Notes under the pieces: generated by a model | What the model saw: only the letters and a program-made list of their open reading frames with translations | Databases searched by the model: none | Told to the model about the DNA's origin: nothing | DNA from: Antarcticibacterium flavum | GTDB taxonomy: Bacteria; Bacteroidota; Bacteroidia; Flavobacteriales; Flavobacteriaceae | Length of the DNA: 64,000 nucleotides | Assembly (NCBI RefSeq): GCF_006159205.1 | Contig: NZ_CP040812.1 | Coordinates: 3,162,001-3,226,000, forward strand | Direction: 5' to 3' | Part shown: positions 44,525 through 53,381 of the stretch, in pieces | How the letters are laid out: every line of letters begins with the position of its first letter | Position numbering within the stretch: position 1 is the stretch's first letter | Position numbers and translations under genes: made by a program

Positions 44525-45256
44525 ATGCGTATTATCAAAGTTAGTGCCACTGAATCTACAAATAATTTTGCCAGGGAGTGGTTTGCGGCCAACAAAGAAA
44601 CCTCCCCTGTTGTGATCACGGCAGTAGAACAAACCAGGGGCCGGGGGCAAAGGGGTGCTGGATGGGATTCAAATGCGGGGGAAAACCTTACCTTCAGCAT
44701 TATTTATCCTTCTCCAGGGGTGGAGGTTCCGGGCCAATTTCTCATTAGTGTCGGCGTAGGCCTGGCGATCATAAATGTGTTGAATTCCTTCAATATTAAT
44801 AAATTAAGCCTGAAGTGGCCTAACGACATAATGGCAGCAAATTTTAAAATTGGAGGGATCCTTATTGAAAATATACTTTCTGGTGGCAGGATCGCGGCTT
44901 GTATTATTGGTGTTGGTTTAAATGTGAATCAACAACACTTCCCCGGCCTACCAAAAGCATCCTCATTGAGGAACACCACGGGAATTGATTTTAACCTGGA
45001 CCGGGTACTTTCTTTAATAATAAGTGAAGTTGAAAAGACGATGAAAAATATTGGTGAACTACCGGCAGAGGTGATCCTGCGACAATATGAGCAGGTATTG
45101 TTCCGGAAAGATAAAATTTCAACCTTTGAATTGCCTTCCGGGGATCTCCTGACAGGGATCATAAAAGGAATATCCCCCACAGGGCTCTTAACGGTCCAGG
45201 TGGAGGATAATATTATTAAAAAATTCGATCTTAAAGAATTAAAACTCCTGTTTTAA
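44525..45256 (+). CDS. birA: Biotin--[acetyl-CoA-carboxylase] ligase
   Basis: Attaches biotin to carrier proteins via biotinyl-AMP. The biotin/ATP-binding motif reads GRGQRGAGWDSNAGENLTFS, followed by KWPNDIMAANFKIGGILIEN and IGVGLNVNQ. There is no N-terminal helix-turn-helix, so this is a class I ligase of 243 residues that does not repress genes. Pyruvate carboxylase, with its biotin Lys1115, is 11 kb downstream and is an expected substrate. It converges with the SRPBCC gene, overlapping by four bases. Confidence 0.95.
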   Translation: MRIIKVSATESTNNFAREWFAANKETSPVVITAVEQTRGRGQRGAGWDSNAGENLTFSIIYPSPGVEVPGQFLISVGVGLAIINVLNSFNINKLSLKWPNDIMAANFKIGGILIENILSGGRIAACIIGVGLNVNQQHFPGLPKASSLRNTTGIDFNLDRVLSLIISEVEKTMKNIGELPAEVILRQYEQVLFRKDKISTFELPSGDLLTGIIKGISPTGLLTVQVEDNIIKKFDLKELKLLF

Positions 45257-45645
45257 ACATTCTGGATATTCTCACTTAAGGTGTTGATGAACTTCTTAAG
45301 AGGTCCTTTCACCATCATAGCTGTCATGGCATTGAAATTACCGTTAAAAAACAGCTGCACCTCGCTTTGATCTTCTCCTGCAGGTTCAATGACAAGGTCT
45401 ATGGTGAAGTCAAATTTACTTGATGTCGAACCCAGAACTACCAGCTCGGGCTCCCTTGTTTCTTTTATTTGCAGTTCTATTTGAGGCATTCCTTTTAAAG
45501 AGAATAAAAAAGTATCCTCTGCTGTAACTTCAAACTTCTCAAGACTCTCAGGCATTACCTGTTCATAATTCTCAACACTCGTTAGGAAATTATACATTTC
45601 CTGCTGACTCTTTTGCGTAGTTACTTTTTGGCTTTCTAAATTCAT
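45253..45645 (-). CDS. SRPBCC family protein
   Basis: A 130-residue protein of the START/SRPBCC helix-grip fold. It begins with MYNFLTSVENYEQVMPESL, has a beta-sheet with KGMPQIELQIKETREPELVV and closes with the C-terminal long helix GPLKKFINTLSENIQNV. Such proteins bind hydrophobic ligands; the ligand here is unknown. It follows pyrE by one base on the same strand, so it is in the pyrimidine gene's transcript. No enzymatic residue can be assigned. Confidence 0.8.
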   Translation of the reverse strand: MNLESQKVTTQKSQQEMYNFLTSVENYEQVMPESLEKFEVTAEDTFLFSLKGMPQIELQIKETREPELVVLGSTSSKFDFTIDLVIEPAGEDQSEVQLFFNGNFNAMTAMMVKGPLKKFINTLSENIQNV

Positions 45646-45646
45646 A

Positions 45647-46288
45647 TTATGGTTTCCAGTTACTTGGATCTTGCCGCCAGGATTTTAAAGTCCCGGCTTC
45701 AGATGCATTAATATAATTTGTTTTTAAGGCGGTATCTATTAAGTGTTCATAATTGCTCAGGGTGTGAAGTTCGATACCGGATTCGGTAAAATTGTCTTCA
45801 GCAACCTGGAAGCCGTAGGAAAATATGGCAAGCATGCCTTTAATATTAGCATTGGCCTCCTTCAGGGCTTTTACTGCATTAAGGCTGCTATTCCCCGTGC
45901 TTATTAAGTCCTCAATTACAACCACAGACTGTCCATTTTCCAGGATCCCCTCTATTTGATTTTTACGGCCGTGGCCTTTGGCTTCCGGCCGTACATAGAT
46001 AAATGGAAGGTTCATATACTCTGCAACCAGCATCCCAATTCCTATAGCGCCTGTAGCCACTCCGGCAATAACATCAGGCTTTCCATATAATTCCTCGATT
46101 TGCCGCGCGAAATGCTCTCGCACAAAGTTTCTAATAGGGGGATAAGAAAGGATGATCCTGTTGTCACAATATATAGGGGACTTCCATCCACTGGCCCATG
46201 TGAAGGGCTGTTGTGGTTCTAATTTTATTGCTTTAATTTGCAATAATAACTCAGCCGTTTTAATAGCTGTTTCTTTATTTAAAATCAT
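45647..46288 (-). CDS. pyrE: Orotate phosphoribosyltransferase
   Basis: Couples orotate to PRPP to form orotidine monophosphate in pyrimidine synthesis. The PRPP motif VVVIEDLISTGNSSLNAV is complete, and the N-terminal FTWASGWKSPIYCDNR is the orotate-binding part. The true start is the ATG at 46288 (MILNKETA), giving 213 residues; the upstream in-frame codon at 46321 overlaps the NUDIX gene and promoter box. The first base of the coding sequence is only eight bases from that of the divergent NUDIX gene. Co-transcribed with the SRPBCC gene. Confidence 0.95.
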   Translation of the reverse strand: MILNKETAIKTAELLLQIKAIKLEPQQPFTWASGWKSPIYCDNRIILSYPPIRNFVREHFARQIEELYGKPDVIAGVATGAIGIGMLVAEYMNLPFIYVRPEAKGHGRKNQIEGILENGQSVVVIEDLISTGNSSLNAVKALKEANANIKGMLAIFSYGFQVAEDNFTESGIELHTLSNYEHLIDTALKTNYINASEAGTLKSWRQDPSNWKP

Positions 46289-46292
46289 ACTG

Positions 46293-46300
46293 CAAATGTA
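46293..46300 (-). promoter_or_regulatory. -7 promoter box of pyrE, overlapping the NUDIX start codon
   Basis: On the minus strand TACATTTG matches TAnnTTTG, four bases before the pyrE ATG. It covers the first codon and part of the second of the divergent NUDIX gene, so transcription from it would give a nearly leaderless pyrE mRNA. Confidence 0.55.
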
Positions 46301-46919
46301 TAAAGTTTTTGTAAATGACATTCCTATAATCCTGTCAACAAAAAAAGATTTTGGGGAAAAATATTCTTCATTTCCTATAAAAACAGTGAAATTAAAAAGA
46401 ATAATAAAGAAAATTAATAAGGGCGAGTTAATGTTTGTGAATCTTTACCATAAGGATGAGCAAAAACTCTTAAAGCATTTATTTAAAAAGCTCCCTGTAG
46501 TTACTGCAGCAGGGGGACTGGTTTATAATGATAAAAGGGAGATCCTTTTTATTTACCGTAATAAACGCTGGGACCTTCCAAAAGGAAAAGTTGAAAAGGG
46601 GGAAACCCTTGAGGATAGTGCCATACGGGAAGTCATGGAAGAAACCGGCATAAGGGATCTAAAGATCACCTCTTTTCTTAAGGAAACCTATCACATCTTC
46701 AAACGTAAAGATAAACTCAAGATCAAGGTTACCCACTGGTATCAGATGTACAGCGATTTTAAAGGCGAGCTTGTGCCAGAGACTAAAGAAGGCATAAAAA
46801 AGGCGAAATGGAAGGATCTGGAAAAAAGCCAGAAGGCGCTTACCAAGTCCTATTCCAATATTAAGCTTTTATTTCCTAAGGAATATCTAGCGGCTAACTC
46901 TAAAAACCGGGTAGCGTAA
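46296..46919 (+). CDS. NUDIX hydrolase
   Basis: A 207-residue hydrolase of nucleoside diphosphate linkages. The NUDIX box GKVEKGETLEDSAIREVMEE is complete (GxxxxxExxxxxxxREuxEExGu), and AAGGLVYNDKREILFIYRNKRWDLPKGK precedes it. The first ~65 residues form an additional N-terminal region (VFVNDIPIILSTKKDF) seen in flavobacterial homologues. It starts at ATG 46296, seven bases from the pyrE ATG on the other strand. The last 33 bases overlap the convergent M14 peptidase gene. Substrate is unknown. Confidence 0.9.
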   Translation: MYKVFVNDIPIILSTKKDFGEKYSSFPIKTVKLKRIIKKINKGELMFVNLYHKDEQKLLKHLFKKLPVVTAAGGLVYNDKREILFIYRNKRWDLPKGKVEKGETLEDSAIREVMEETGIRDLKITSFLKETYHIFKRKDKLKIKVTHWYQMYSDFKGELVPETKEGIKKAKWKDLEKSQKALTKSYSNIKLLFPKEYLAANSKNRVA

Positions 46920-48638
46920 ATGGGTGTTTTCATAGTGGCCCGATCTTTCATATATCCATTTAAGCTGGGCGTAGGAGTTGCCGGCAAATTCACTGTCTTT
47001 CCTTTTTAGATCGTTGAATTCCTCCTGGATTTCTGGGTTTTCAGCAAGGAAATTTACAGCTACATCTTCAAAGACATAGGGTGAAAAGCCTTCTTTTTGC
47101 TGCAGGATGCTATCAAAAAAGTTCCAGTTAAAAAACGAATCGGGAGTGATTGGCTCCAGGGTTTCAATGAGGTATCTCACCCCAGGCTGGAAGGTCTTTA
47201 TATAAACATCTCCTTTCCTAAAAGTGACTCTCTCAACACTTTTGCTTACTTTGGTATTATAATGAGGGTAGTGGCCTTCAAAGGGGCTGGTCCTGGTCTT
47301 GTAATCTTCAATTCTATATGTTTCTACCTGTAAAACAGTATCGCGGGGAAAGCTGCTCATTTCTACTTTATTGGCTTTCAGGATGTTTATTACATTCCAC
47401 CAGCCTTTCGGGATCACATATGCCCTGGGGATCTCAATCCTCTCAGCCGGGAGGAAATTGTTATAATAATCTATTTCTTTTTCAAAAGGCTTTTCCCTGT
47501 TATACTGCAGTTGCTGCCCCCCGGTAAGTTCACTTTCCAAAATTTCACCTTCATATCCCTTAAACTGAAGTTTACTCACGTTGCTGCTGTCAACCTTGAA
47601 ATTTACAGGGTAATAACGCTCGGTAAGATATTTACGCTGTGCTCTTGCCCTCAAGTCCTTTATTGTTGCCCAATCCCTTTCAGAAACATCTATAAGTGAG
47701 ATAAGAGATCTGTAAGTTCCATTTACCCTGTCTTTATAAGGTTTAAGCATATGGGTTTCCAACATGACACCAAGGGTGTTGAACAAAGCGGCATATCCAG
47801 TGGAATACCTTGGATTATCAAGAAATTGTACGAAACCATCATCTGGAACAGTATTGAAGACGTTTACATACGGGGTTATATCCCAGTCGTGCTGCCATAA
47901 GGATTCTTCAAATGCGGGCATCATCCTGTTATGCAAATACTCTCCCAGCTCCCCGCCTAGCTTATCCTTTTGGGTGAAAAGATGGGTAAGGGTATATTGA
48001 TAATCTGCACCGTTGCTTACGTGAGTATCTACAAAAATATCAGGTTTTACCCGGTGGAATATCTCTGCGAAACTACGGGTGTTTTTAGTGTCGGCTTTAA
48101 TGAAATCCCTGTTAAGGTCAAAATTGCGGGCATTTCCTCTAAATCCATATTCTGCAGGGCCATTTTGATTGGCACGGGAGGTCGAATTTCGGTTAAGTGC
48201 TCCTCCTATATTATATATGGGAATTGTAACCAGGATTGTGTTCTTGGGAGTGGTGATCTTCTTTTCTGCCAGGTCCCTGAATAACATCATGGTAGCATCT
48301 ATCCCATCACTTTCCCCTGGGTGAATTCCATTGTTGATAAAGATTATGCTATTTTCCTCCCTTATTTTATCGAGATCAAATTCTTCTTTGGGGCTATAAA
48401 CAGCCACATGTAAAGGCTCGCCACTATCTGTAGTTCCAAATTCCTCAAGGCTTATAGAAGGATAGGCCTCCTGGAGCTGCCGGTAATAATCTATAACTTC
48501 GCTGTAGGTGGCCGTTTCCTTACCCTCTGAGCTTTCAAAAACAGTAGTAAAATCATATTCCTTTACCAGCTTATATTTAGATAGATCACAGGAAGAGAGA
48601 CAGATAGCTGCAAGGAAAATTGCATAGATTTTTTTCAT
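46887..48638 (-). CDS. M14 family zinc carboxypeptidase lipoprotein
   Basis: Predicted lipoprotein peptidase of 583 residues: ATG 48638 gives a signal peptide with lipobox LSSCD; an in-frame start at 48692 adds 18 residues of no clear use. The M14 zinc ligands are HPGES (His-x-x-Glu) and DTHVSNG (third His), and the catalytic Glu could be in GVMLETH. This carboxypeptidase/metallo-peptidase is long because of a C-terminal beta-rich half. It may trim peptides at the outer envelope. The gene overlaps the convergent NUDIX gene by 33 bases. Confidence 0.9.
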   Translation of the reverse strand: MKKIYAIFLAAICLSSCDLSKYKLVKEYDFTTVFESSEGKETATYSEVIDYYRQLQEAYPSISLEEFGTTDSGEPLHVAVYSPKEEFDLDKIREENSIIFINNGIHPGESDGIDATMMLFRDLAEKKITTPKNTILVTIPIYNIGGALNRNSTSRANQNGPAEYGFRGNARNFDLNRDFIKADTKNTRSFAEIFHRVKPDIFVDTHVSNGADYQYTLTHLFTQKDKLGGELGEYLHNRMMPAFEESLWQHDWDITPYVNVFNTVPDDGFVQFLDNPRYSTGYAALFNTLGVMLETHMLKPYKDRVNGTYRSLISLIDVSERDWATIKDLRARAQRKYLTERYYPVNFKVDSSNVSKLQFKGYEGEILESELTGGQQLQYNREKPFEKEIDYYNNFLPAERIEIPRAYVIPKGWWNVINILKANKVEMSSFPRDTVLQVETYRIEDYKTRTSPFEGHYPHYNTKVSKSVERVTFRKGDVYIKTFQPGVRYLIETLEPITPDSFFNWNFFDSILQQKEGFSPYVFEDVAVNFLAENPEIQEEFNDLKRKDSEFAGNSYAQLKWIYERSGHYENTHLRYPVFRVSR

Positions 48639-48866
48639 AGGAGCCTTCCGGGTTAATGCTATAAAACTACTTAAATCTCTTAAAGCAGCCAAAACTTATT
48701 ATTTCGGGCTAAAGAAAACCTTTTCCTGTTAAAGATTCACTAATCCTTGGCCGAAATTTTCGTCTCCCCAAATTAAAAAATTAATTTTATGCGGCCTTTT
48801 TGTGATGCAAGAGGGGATAAATTGCTGTTTATTTTTTAATTGGCCGTTGGCCTAATAATATATCTA

Positions 48867-51158
48867 TTGAAATTATTTATAATCCTCCTACTGCTTTTCA
48901 CTTTTTCAGTAACCCATGTATTCTCCCAGGAAGTGAGGGGAGTTGTTATAGACGGTTCCAGCGCAGAACCTTTAGAGAATGTATATATTCTTATTTCTGA
49001 AACAGGTGCTGCCACCACAACCAATGCAGCAGGAGAATTTCAGCTGGCTGTAGATAGTTTTCCCATTACACTGAAAATTTCAGCAGTAGGATATGCAAAC
49101 AGGACGCTACCTGTTGAAACCGGAGAGCAGTTCCTGAATATTACTATTGATCCTGTTGCTGAAGGTCTTTCAGAAGTAATTATAAGAAGTACCCTTTTGC
49201 CGGCTGAACTTAGAAAGATTCCCGCTGCGGTAGGAGTGATCTCTGCAGAAGACCTTACCCGTATAGACCAAACCAATTTCGCGCAGGCTTTTAATAATGT
49301 TCCCGGGATCTATGTGAACCAGGGGGCTCTCAATACCACTAAACTTAATATACGCGGGATTGGCGCCAGGTCCCAGTATAGCACCAACAGGATACAGGCT
49401 TATTTTGACGGAATACCCCTGACCAGTGCTGAAGGGGAGCTTACCCTGGATGATATTGATCCCGAAGCTTTAGGGGGAGTGGAGATCATCAAAGGCCCAA
49501 ATTCCAGTATTTATGGAGCAGGGCTGGGAGGTGTTATAAATCTCTATTCCAGGGAACCCGCTATAAATGAAACCCGGGCAGAGGTAAGGTCCCTTTTTGG
49601 AAGTTATAATATGAGAAAGCAAACCCTTACTGCATCCCATGGTTCTTCCAACTCCTCCATTTTTGTTAATTATAATGACTTAAGGACAGATGGGTACCGG
49701 GATAACGGGGAATACAGCAGGCAGTCGGCGCTTGCCAGCGCCCGACTTAAAACTACTGCCGGCAATACACTTAGTATCCTGGCAAACTTTACCAGGCTTA
49801 AAGCCTATATTCCCAGTTCGATTAATGAAGATGATTTTTTAAATGAACCCACAACAGCGGCATTTACCTGGGGTGCTTCAAGAGGTTTTGAATCCTATGA
49901 CCGCGGAATGCTTGGCGCTTCTTATGAGCATAATTTTTCAGGCAGTTTTACAAACCTCACCAGCGTATTCCTGAATTTTAGGGATGCCTATGAACCCAGG
50001 CCTTTTGATATACTTAAGGAAGAGCAGGTCTCCACCGGTGCAAGGACACGTTTTAACTGGGGAACTTCCATGTTGGGAATCCCTTCGCAATTGAGTTTTG
50101 GAGCAGAATATTACAAGGAATGGTATGAGACCGGAACCTTTGAGAATTTATACCGCGAATTCGAGGGGCAGGGAAGTGTGTTAGGAGAAAGGCTGAGTAA
50201 CAATGAGCAGGATCGTAATTATATTAATTTCTTTAGCCAGGTGCGACTGGAGGTCACGAACCGCCTTAATCTCGAGGCCGGTTTTAATTTAAACTCTACC
50301 CAATACAGCCTAACCGACCTTTTTGTACAGGACGAGGTAGACCAAACCGGAGATTACAGGTTCAATGCCATCTTCTCCCCAAGACTTGGGGCATCATATG
50401 AAATAGGGAATGCAAAAAACCTTTATGCCTCTCTTAGTCATGGATTCTCAACTCCCACGGTAGCTGAAACCCTTACGCCAGAGGGACAGATCAACACAAG
50501 CCTTGAAACCGAAAAAGGCTTTAATTATGAAATTGGTTTTAAAGGCAACTGGCTTAATAATGCTTTATATACAGAGGTTGCTTTATACTCCATACGCGTA
50601 AGGGACTTGCTGGTAGCACAAAGAGTGGCTGAGGATCGCTATGTAGGGATCAATGCCGGGCGCACTCATCATAATGGTGCAGAGTTCCTTGTGAGTTATA
50701 ATATTTCCACCGGCAACAAATTGCGCCTTAGGCCATACGTGAATGGAGCTCTTAACTTCTTCGAATTCGACGAATACCTGGACAGGGAGAATGATTTTAG
50801 CGGTAACAAGCTACCCGGCGTGCCGGAATATACAGTTAACATTGGACTGGATGCGGGGTATGGCAATTTTAGGCTGTTCAATAACCTCCTCGCGGTTGGA
50901 GAAATTCCGCTAAATGATGATAACAATGCTTTTACCAATCCTTACAGTGTCCTAAATGTAAAAGCAGTTTATGACCTGGCAATAATTCAAGACCTCCGTC
51001 TTAACTTAAGCGCAGGGGTTAACAATGTATTTGATGAGAACTATGCGGCAAGTGTATTGCCCAACGCGGTGGGATTTGGAGGGGCAGCTCCAAGATATTA
51101 TTATCCCGGCAATGACAGGAACTATTTTGCAGGGGTGGGGTTGAATTATATCTTTTAA
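48867..51158 (+). CDS. TonB-dependent receptor with carboxypeptidase-regulatory-like domain
   Basis: Outer-membrane ligand-gated channel of 763 residues: signal peptide (ending VFSQ), carboxypeptidase-regulatory-like domain (about residues 22-100), TonB plug (PAAVGVISAEDLTRID ... GVEIIKGPNSSIYGAGLGGVIN) and a 22-strand barrel ending at aromatic Phe in GVGLNYIF. No ATG is available: the frame opens after a stop at 48837-48839, with TTG at 48840 and TTG at 48867; the latter gives a normal Met-Lys-Leu-Phe-Ile signal peptide. There is no SusD partner or N-terminal signalling domain, so substrate is unknown. Siderophore- or metal-type use is only a guess. Confidence 0.9.
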   Translation: MKLFIILLLLFTFSVTHVFSQEVRGVVIDGSSAEPLENVYILISETGAATTTNAAGEFQLAVDSFPITLKISAVGYANRTLPVETGEQFLNITIDPVAEGLSEVIIRSTLLPAELRKIPAAVGVISAEDLTRIDQTNFAQAFNNVPGIYVNQGALNTTKLNIRGIGARSQYSTNRIQAYFDGIPLTSAEGELTLDDIDPEALGGVEIIKGPNSSIYGAGLGGVINLYSREPAINETRAEVRSLFGSYNMRKQTLTASHGSSNSSIFVNYNDLRTDGYRDNGEYSRQSALASARLKTTAGNTLSILANFTRLKAYIPSSINEDDFLNEPTTAAFTWGASRGFESYDRGMLGASYEHNFSGSFTNLTSVFLNFRDAYEPRPFDILKEEQVSTGARTRFNWGTSMLGIPSQLSFGAEYYKEWYETGTFENLYREFEGQGSVLGERLSNNEQDRNYINFFSQVRLEVTNRLNLEAGFNLNSTQYSLTDLFVQDEVDQTGDYRFNAIFSPRLGASYEIGNAKNLYASLSHGFSTPTVAETLTPEGQINTSLETEKGFNYEIGFKGNWLNNALYTEVALYSIRVRDLLVAQRVAEDRYVGINAGRTHHNGAEFLVSYNISTGNKLRLRPYVNGALNFFEFDEYLDRENDFSGNKLPGVPEYTVNIGLDAGYGNFRLFNNLLAVGEIPLNDDNNAFTNPYSVLNVKAVYDLAIIQDLRLNLSAGVNNVFDENYAASVLPNAVGFGGAAPRYYYPGNDRNYFAGVGLNYIF

Positions 51159-51163
51159 TCCAA

Positions 51164-51616
51164 TTATGGTTTTACAATAGCCGGTACCATAAACCCATAA
51201 TCCCCACCATGCTTTTTAATGTCGCGAACCACTGTCGAGGAAATATGTCCTTTTCCCGGGGAGGCAATTAAGAATACGGTTTCGATCCCTGCCATTTCAA
51301 AATTTGCCTGGCCTATGGTCTTCTCGAATTCCAAATCCAGCGCATTTCGTAACCCACGTAAAATAAAACCGGCATTTTCTTTTTTACAAAAATCAACAGT
51401 GAGACCTGTATAGGTTTCCACCCTTATTTTCTTCTCTTGCTTAAAGGTTTCGTTCAAAAAATTTACCCGCTCCTCCAGGCTGAACATATATTTTTTATCT
51501 GAATTGACACCTATTCCAAGGATGATCTCATCAAATAAAGGCAAAGCTCTTTCTATTATATCTACATGCCCAAGCGTGACTGGGTCAAAGGAACCTGGAA
51601 AGACTGCTTTTTTCAT
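51164..51616 (-). CDS. coaD: Phosphopantetheine adenylyltransferase
   Basis: Fourth step of coenzyme A synthesis, adding AMP to 4'-phosphopantetheine. The nucleotidyltransferase motif is PGSFDPVTLGHVDII with the T/H-x-G-H pattern, and ISSTVVRDIKKHGGD is the C-terminal ATP-binding signature. At 150 residues the length is normal. It is transcribed towards the TonB-receptor gene, whose stop is five bases away, and follows the ddl gene by 59 bases. Co-transcription with ddl is likely. Confidence 0.96.
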   Translation of the reverse strand: MKKAVFPGSFDPVTLGHVDIIERALPLFDEIILGIGVNSDKKYMFSLEERVNFLNETFKQEKKIRVETYTGLTVDFCKKENAGFILRGLRNALDLEFEKTIGQANFEMAGIETVFLIASPGKGHISSTVVRDIKKHGGDYGFMVPAIVKP

Positions 51617-51675
51617 TGCCTGATTGGTGTTTTTTTATAAAATTCTCTTGGTAAATATAATTTAAATTAAGCTGA

Positions 51676-52650
51676 TTATTTGAGTGCAGCTTCTATGGTG
51701 CTCCCAAAAAGCTTCGTGAGGCTTATGCCCGCTTTTTCAGCTTGTTGGGGTAAAATACTCGCTTCACTCAAGCCGGGGGTTGTATTCATTTCTATAAAAT
51801 GGGCTTCGCCGTTATGAAAAATGAATTCAGATCTTGTAAGCCCTTTCATTTTAAGTTTTGCGTAAATAAGTTTGGCTATTTCCTGTACTTCCCTGGTTTG
51901 CTCATCGGTGATCCTTGCAGGGGTGATCTCCTGGGATTTTCCAAGGTATTTGGCTTCATAATCGAAGAATTCATTTTCAGAAACTATCTCTGTAACCGGT
52001 AAAGCCTTTACTTTTCCTTTATAGGTGATCACTCCAACAGAAACTTCGGTACCATCCAGAAAGGATTCTATGATGATCTCATCATCTTCTTTAAAAGCAA
52101 CTTTGGCAGCCTGTTCCAGGTCTTCAGCTTTTTTAACTTTTGTAATTCCAAAGCTACTACCTGCTTTATTAGCCTTTACAAAACAGGGCAACCCAACTTT
52201 CTCTACGATCTCTTCTGCATTGATCTCCTCACCTTTGTTAAGGAAGTAATTTGCAGCGGTTTTAATTCCATAAGGTCGCAGTACACTTATAAGGTCTCTC
52301 TTATTAAAAGTAAGTGCCGCCTGATAAAATCCGCAGGAAGTCTGCGGGATTCCAACAAGGTCGAGATAGGCTTGTAAAAGTCCATTTTCCCCGGGCGTGC
52401 CATGTATTGTGTTGAAAACACAATCAAAAACTATCGTCTTGTCCTTAATCTTAACCGTGAAGTTACTTTTATTTATAGGGTAAGGAGTATCATCATCTGC
52501 CACCACAAACCATTCTTTCTGCATAATATGTACCCGGTAAGGCTGGTACAGGTCGCGGTCCAGGTTTTTATAAACCACGTTTCCGCTATTGATGGAAATG
52601 CGGTATTCACTGGAGTAGCCGCCCATTGCAATGGCAATATTTTTCTTCAT
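51676..52650 (-). CDS. ddl: D-alanine--D-alanine ligase
   Basis: ATP-grasp enzyme making the D-Ala-D-Ala end of peptidoglycan stem peptides. From ATG 52650 (MKKNIAIAMGG) it has 324 residues. Visible motifs are the N-terminal GGYSSEYRIS, TIHGTPGENGLLQ, the ATP-binding KANKAGSSFGITKV, and the C-terminal EMNTTPGLSEASILP. The upstream in-frame ATG at 52710 would add 20 residues across the promoter region. It is divergent from the PASTA gene, with 101 bases between starts. Confidence 0.96.
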   Translation of the reverse strand: MKKNIAIAMGGYSSEYRISINSGNVVYKNLDRDLYQPYRVHIMQKEWFVVADDDTPYPINKSNFTVKIKDKTIVFDCVFNTIHGTPGENGLLQAYLDLVGIPQTSCGFYQAALTFNKRDLISVLRPYGIKTAANYFLNKGEEINAEEIVEKVGLPCFVKANKAGSSFGITKVKKAEDLEQAAKVAFKEDDEIIIESFLDGTEVSVGVITYKGKVKALPVTEIVSENEFFDYEAKYLGKSQEITPARITDEQTREVQEIAKLIYAKLKMKGLTRSEFIFHNGEAHFIEMNTTPGLSEASILPQQAEKAGISLTKLFGSTIEAALK

Positions 52651-52726
52651 ACCTAATAAATTGGCTTGATTTTCGTTAACAAAAATATGACTATTCACGG
52701 GTGCCACCAAAAGTCAGCCGTTTTTA

Positions 52727-52734
52727 TATCTTTG
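52727..52734 (+). promoter_or_regulatory. -7 promoter box of the PASTA / pseudouridine synthase unit
   Basis: TATCTTTG, a perfect TAnnTTTG box, 17 bases before the ATG at 52752. It supports the downstream start chosen for the divergent ddl gene. Confidence 0.55.
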
Positions 52735-52751
52735 CCTATTATTAAAAATCT

Positions 52752-53381
52752 ATGAGCTTTTTTAAATTTCTTTTCAGCAAGGCCTTTTTAATTCAACTGG
52801 GCCTGGCAATTTTGGCGCTGGTAATAGTGGCGTTTCTTGCTCTCCAGTGGTTGGAGTACAGCACAAATCAAGATCAACGTATCGAAGTGCCAGACCTGTC
52901 AAGGTTATCCTTAGATGTGGTAGAAGATCGCCTGGCTGAACTTGATCTAAGGTATGAGATCCTGGATTCAGCCAATTTTAATCCCGATTATCCAAGGTAT
53001 GCCGTAATTGAGCAGGTGCCCCAACCGGGAAAACATGTAAAGGAAAACAGGAAGATATATCTTACGCTTAACCCTTCGGGATACCGAAAAGTTGCAGTGC
53101 CGGACCTGGTGCGAAGAACCCGCAGGCAGGTGGAGCCAACCCTTCGCTCCCTTGGATTTGAAATAGGCGATATTACAGAAAAGCCAGATATAGGTACAGA
53201 TGTGTTGGAGTTAAGGCATAAGGGCAGGCTTATTGAGCCGGGTGATGAGTTGATGAAAACATCTGTCATTGACCTGGTGGTAGGTGATGGCTCGGGCAGG
53301 TACCGGGGAGAGGATGAAGAGGAGGAAGATACTTTTATTGAGAATGATGAATTTGAGAGTGATATAAATGACGAATTCTAA
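52752..53381 (+). CDS. Membrane-anchored PASTA domain protein
   Basis: A 209-residue protein with one membrane span (about residues 12-33) and two PASTA repeats, the first at ~42-107 (VPDLSRLSLDVVEDRLAELDL ... VIEQVPQPGKHV) and the second at ~113-180 (VPDLVRRTRRQVEPTLRSLGF). An acidic tail of Glu/Asp (RGEDEEEEDTF) ends it. PASTA domains bind peptidoglycan fragments or beta-lactams, and there is no kinase or transpeptidase attached. The gene lies between ddl (divergent) and the pseudouridine synthase, with which it overlaps by 14 bases. A cell-wall sensing role is plausible, unproven. Confidence 0.9.
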   Translation: MSFFKFLFSKAFLIQLGLAILALVIVAFLALQWLEYSTNQDQRIEVPDLSRLSLDVVEDRLAELDLRYEILDSANFNPDYPRYAVIEQVPQPGKHVKENRKIYLTLNPSGYRKVAVPDLVRRTRRQVEPTLRSLGFEIGDITEKPDIGTDVLELRHKGRLIEPGDELMKTSVIDLVVGDGSGRYRGEDEEEEDTFIENDEFESDINDEF

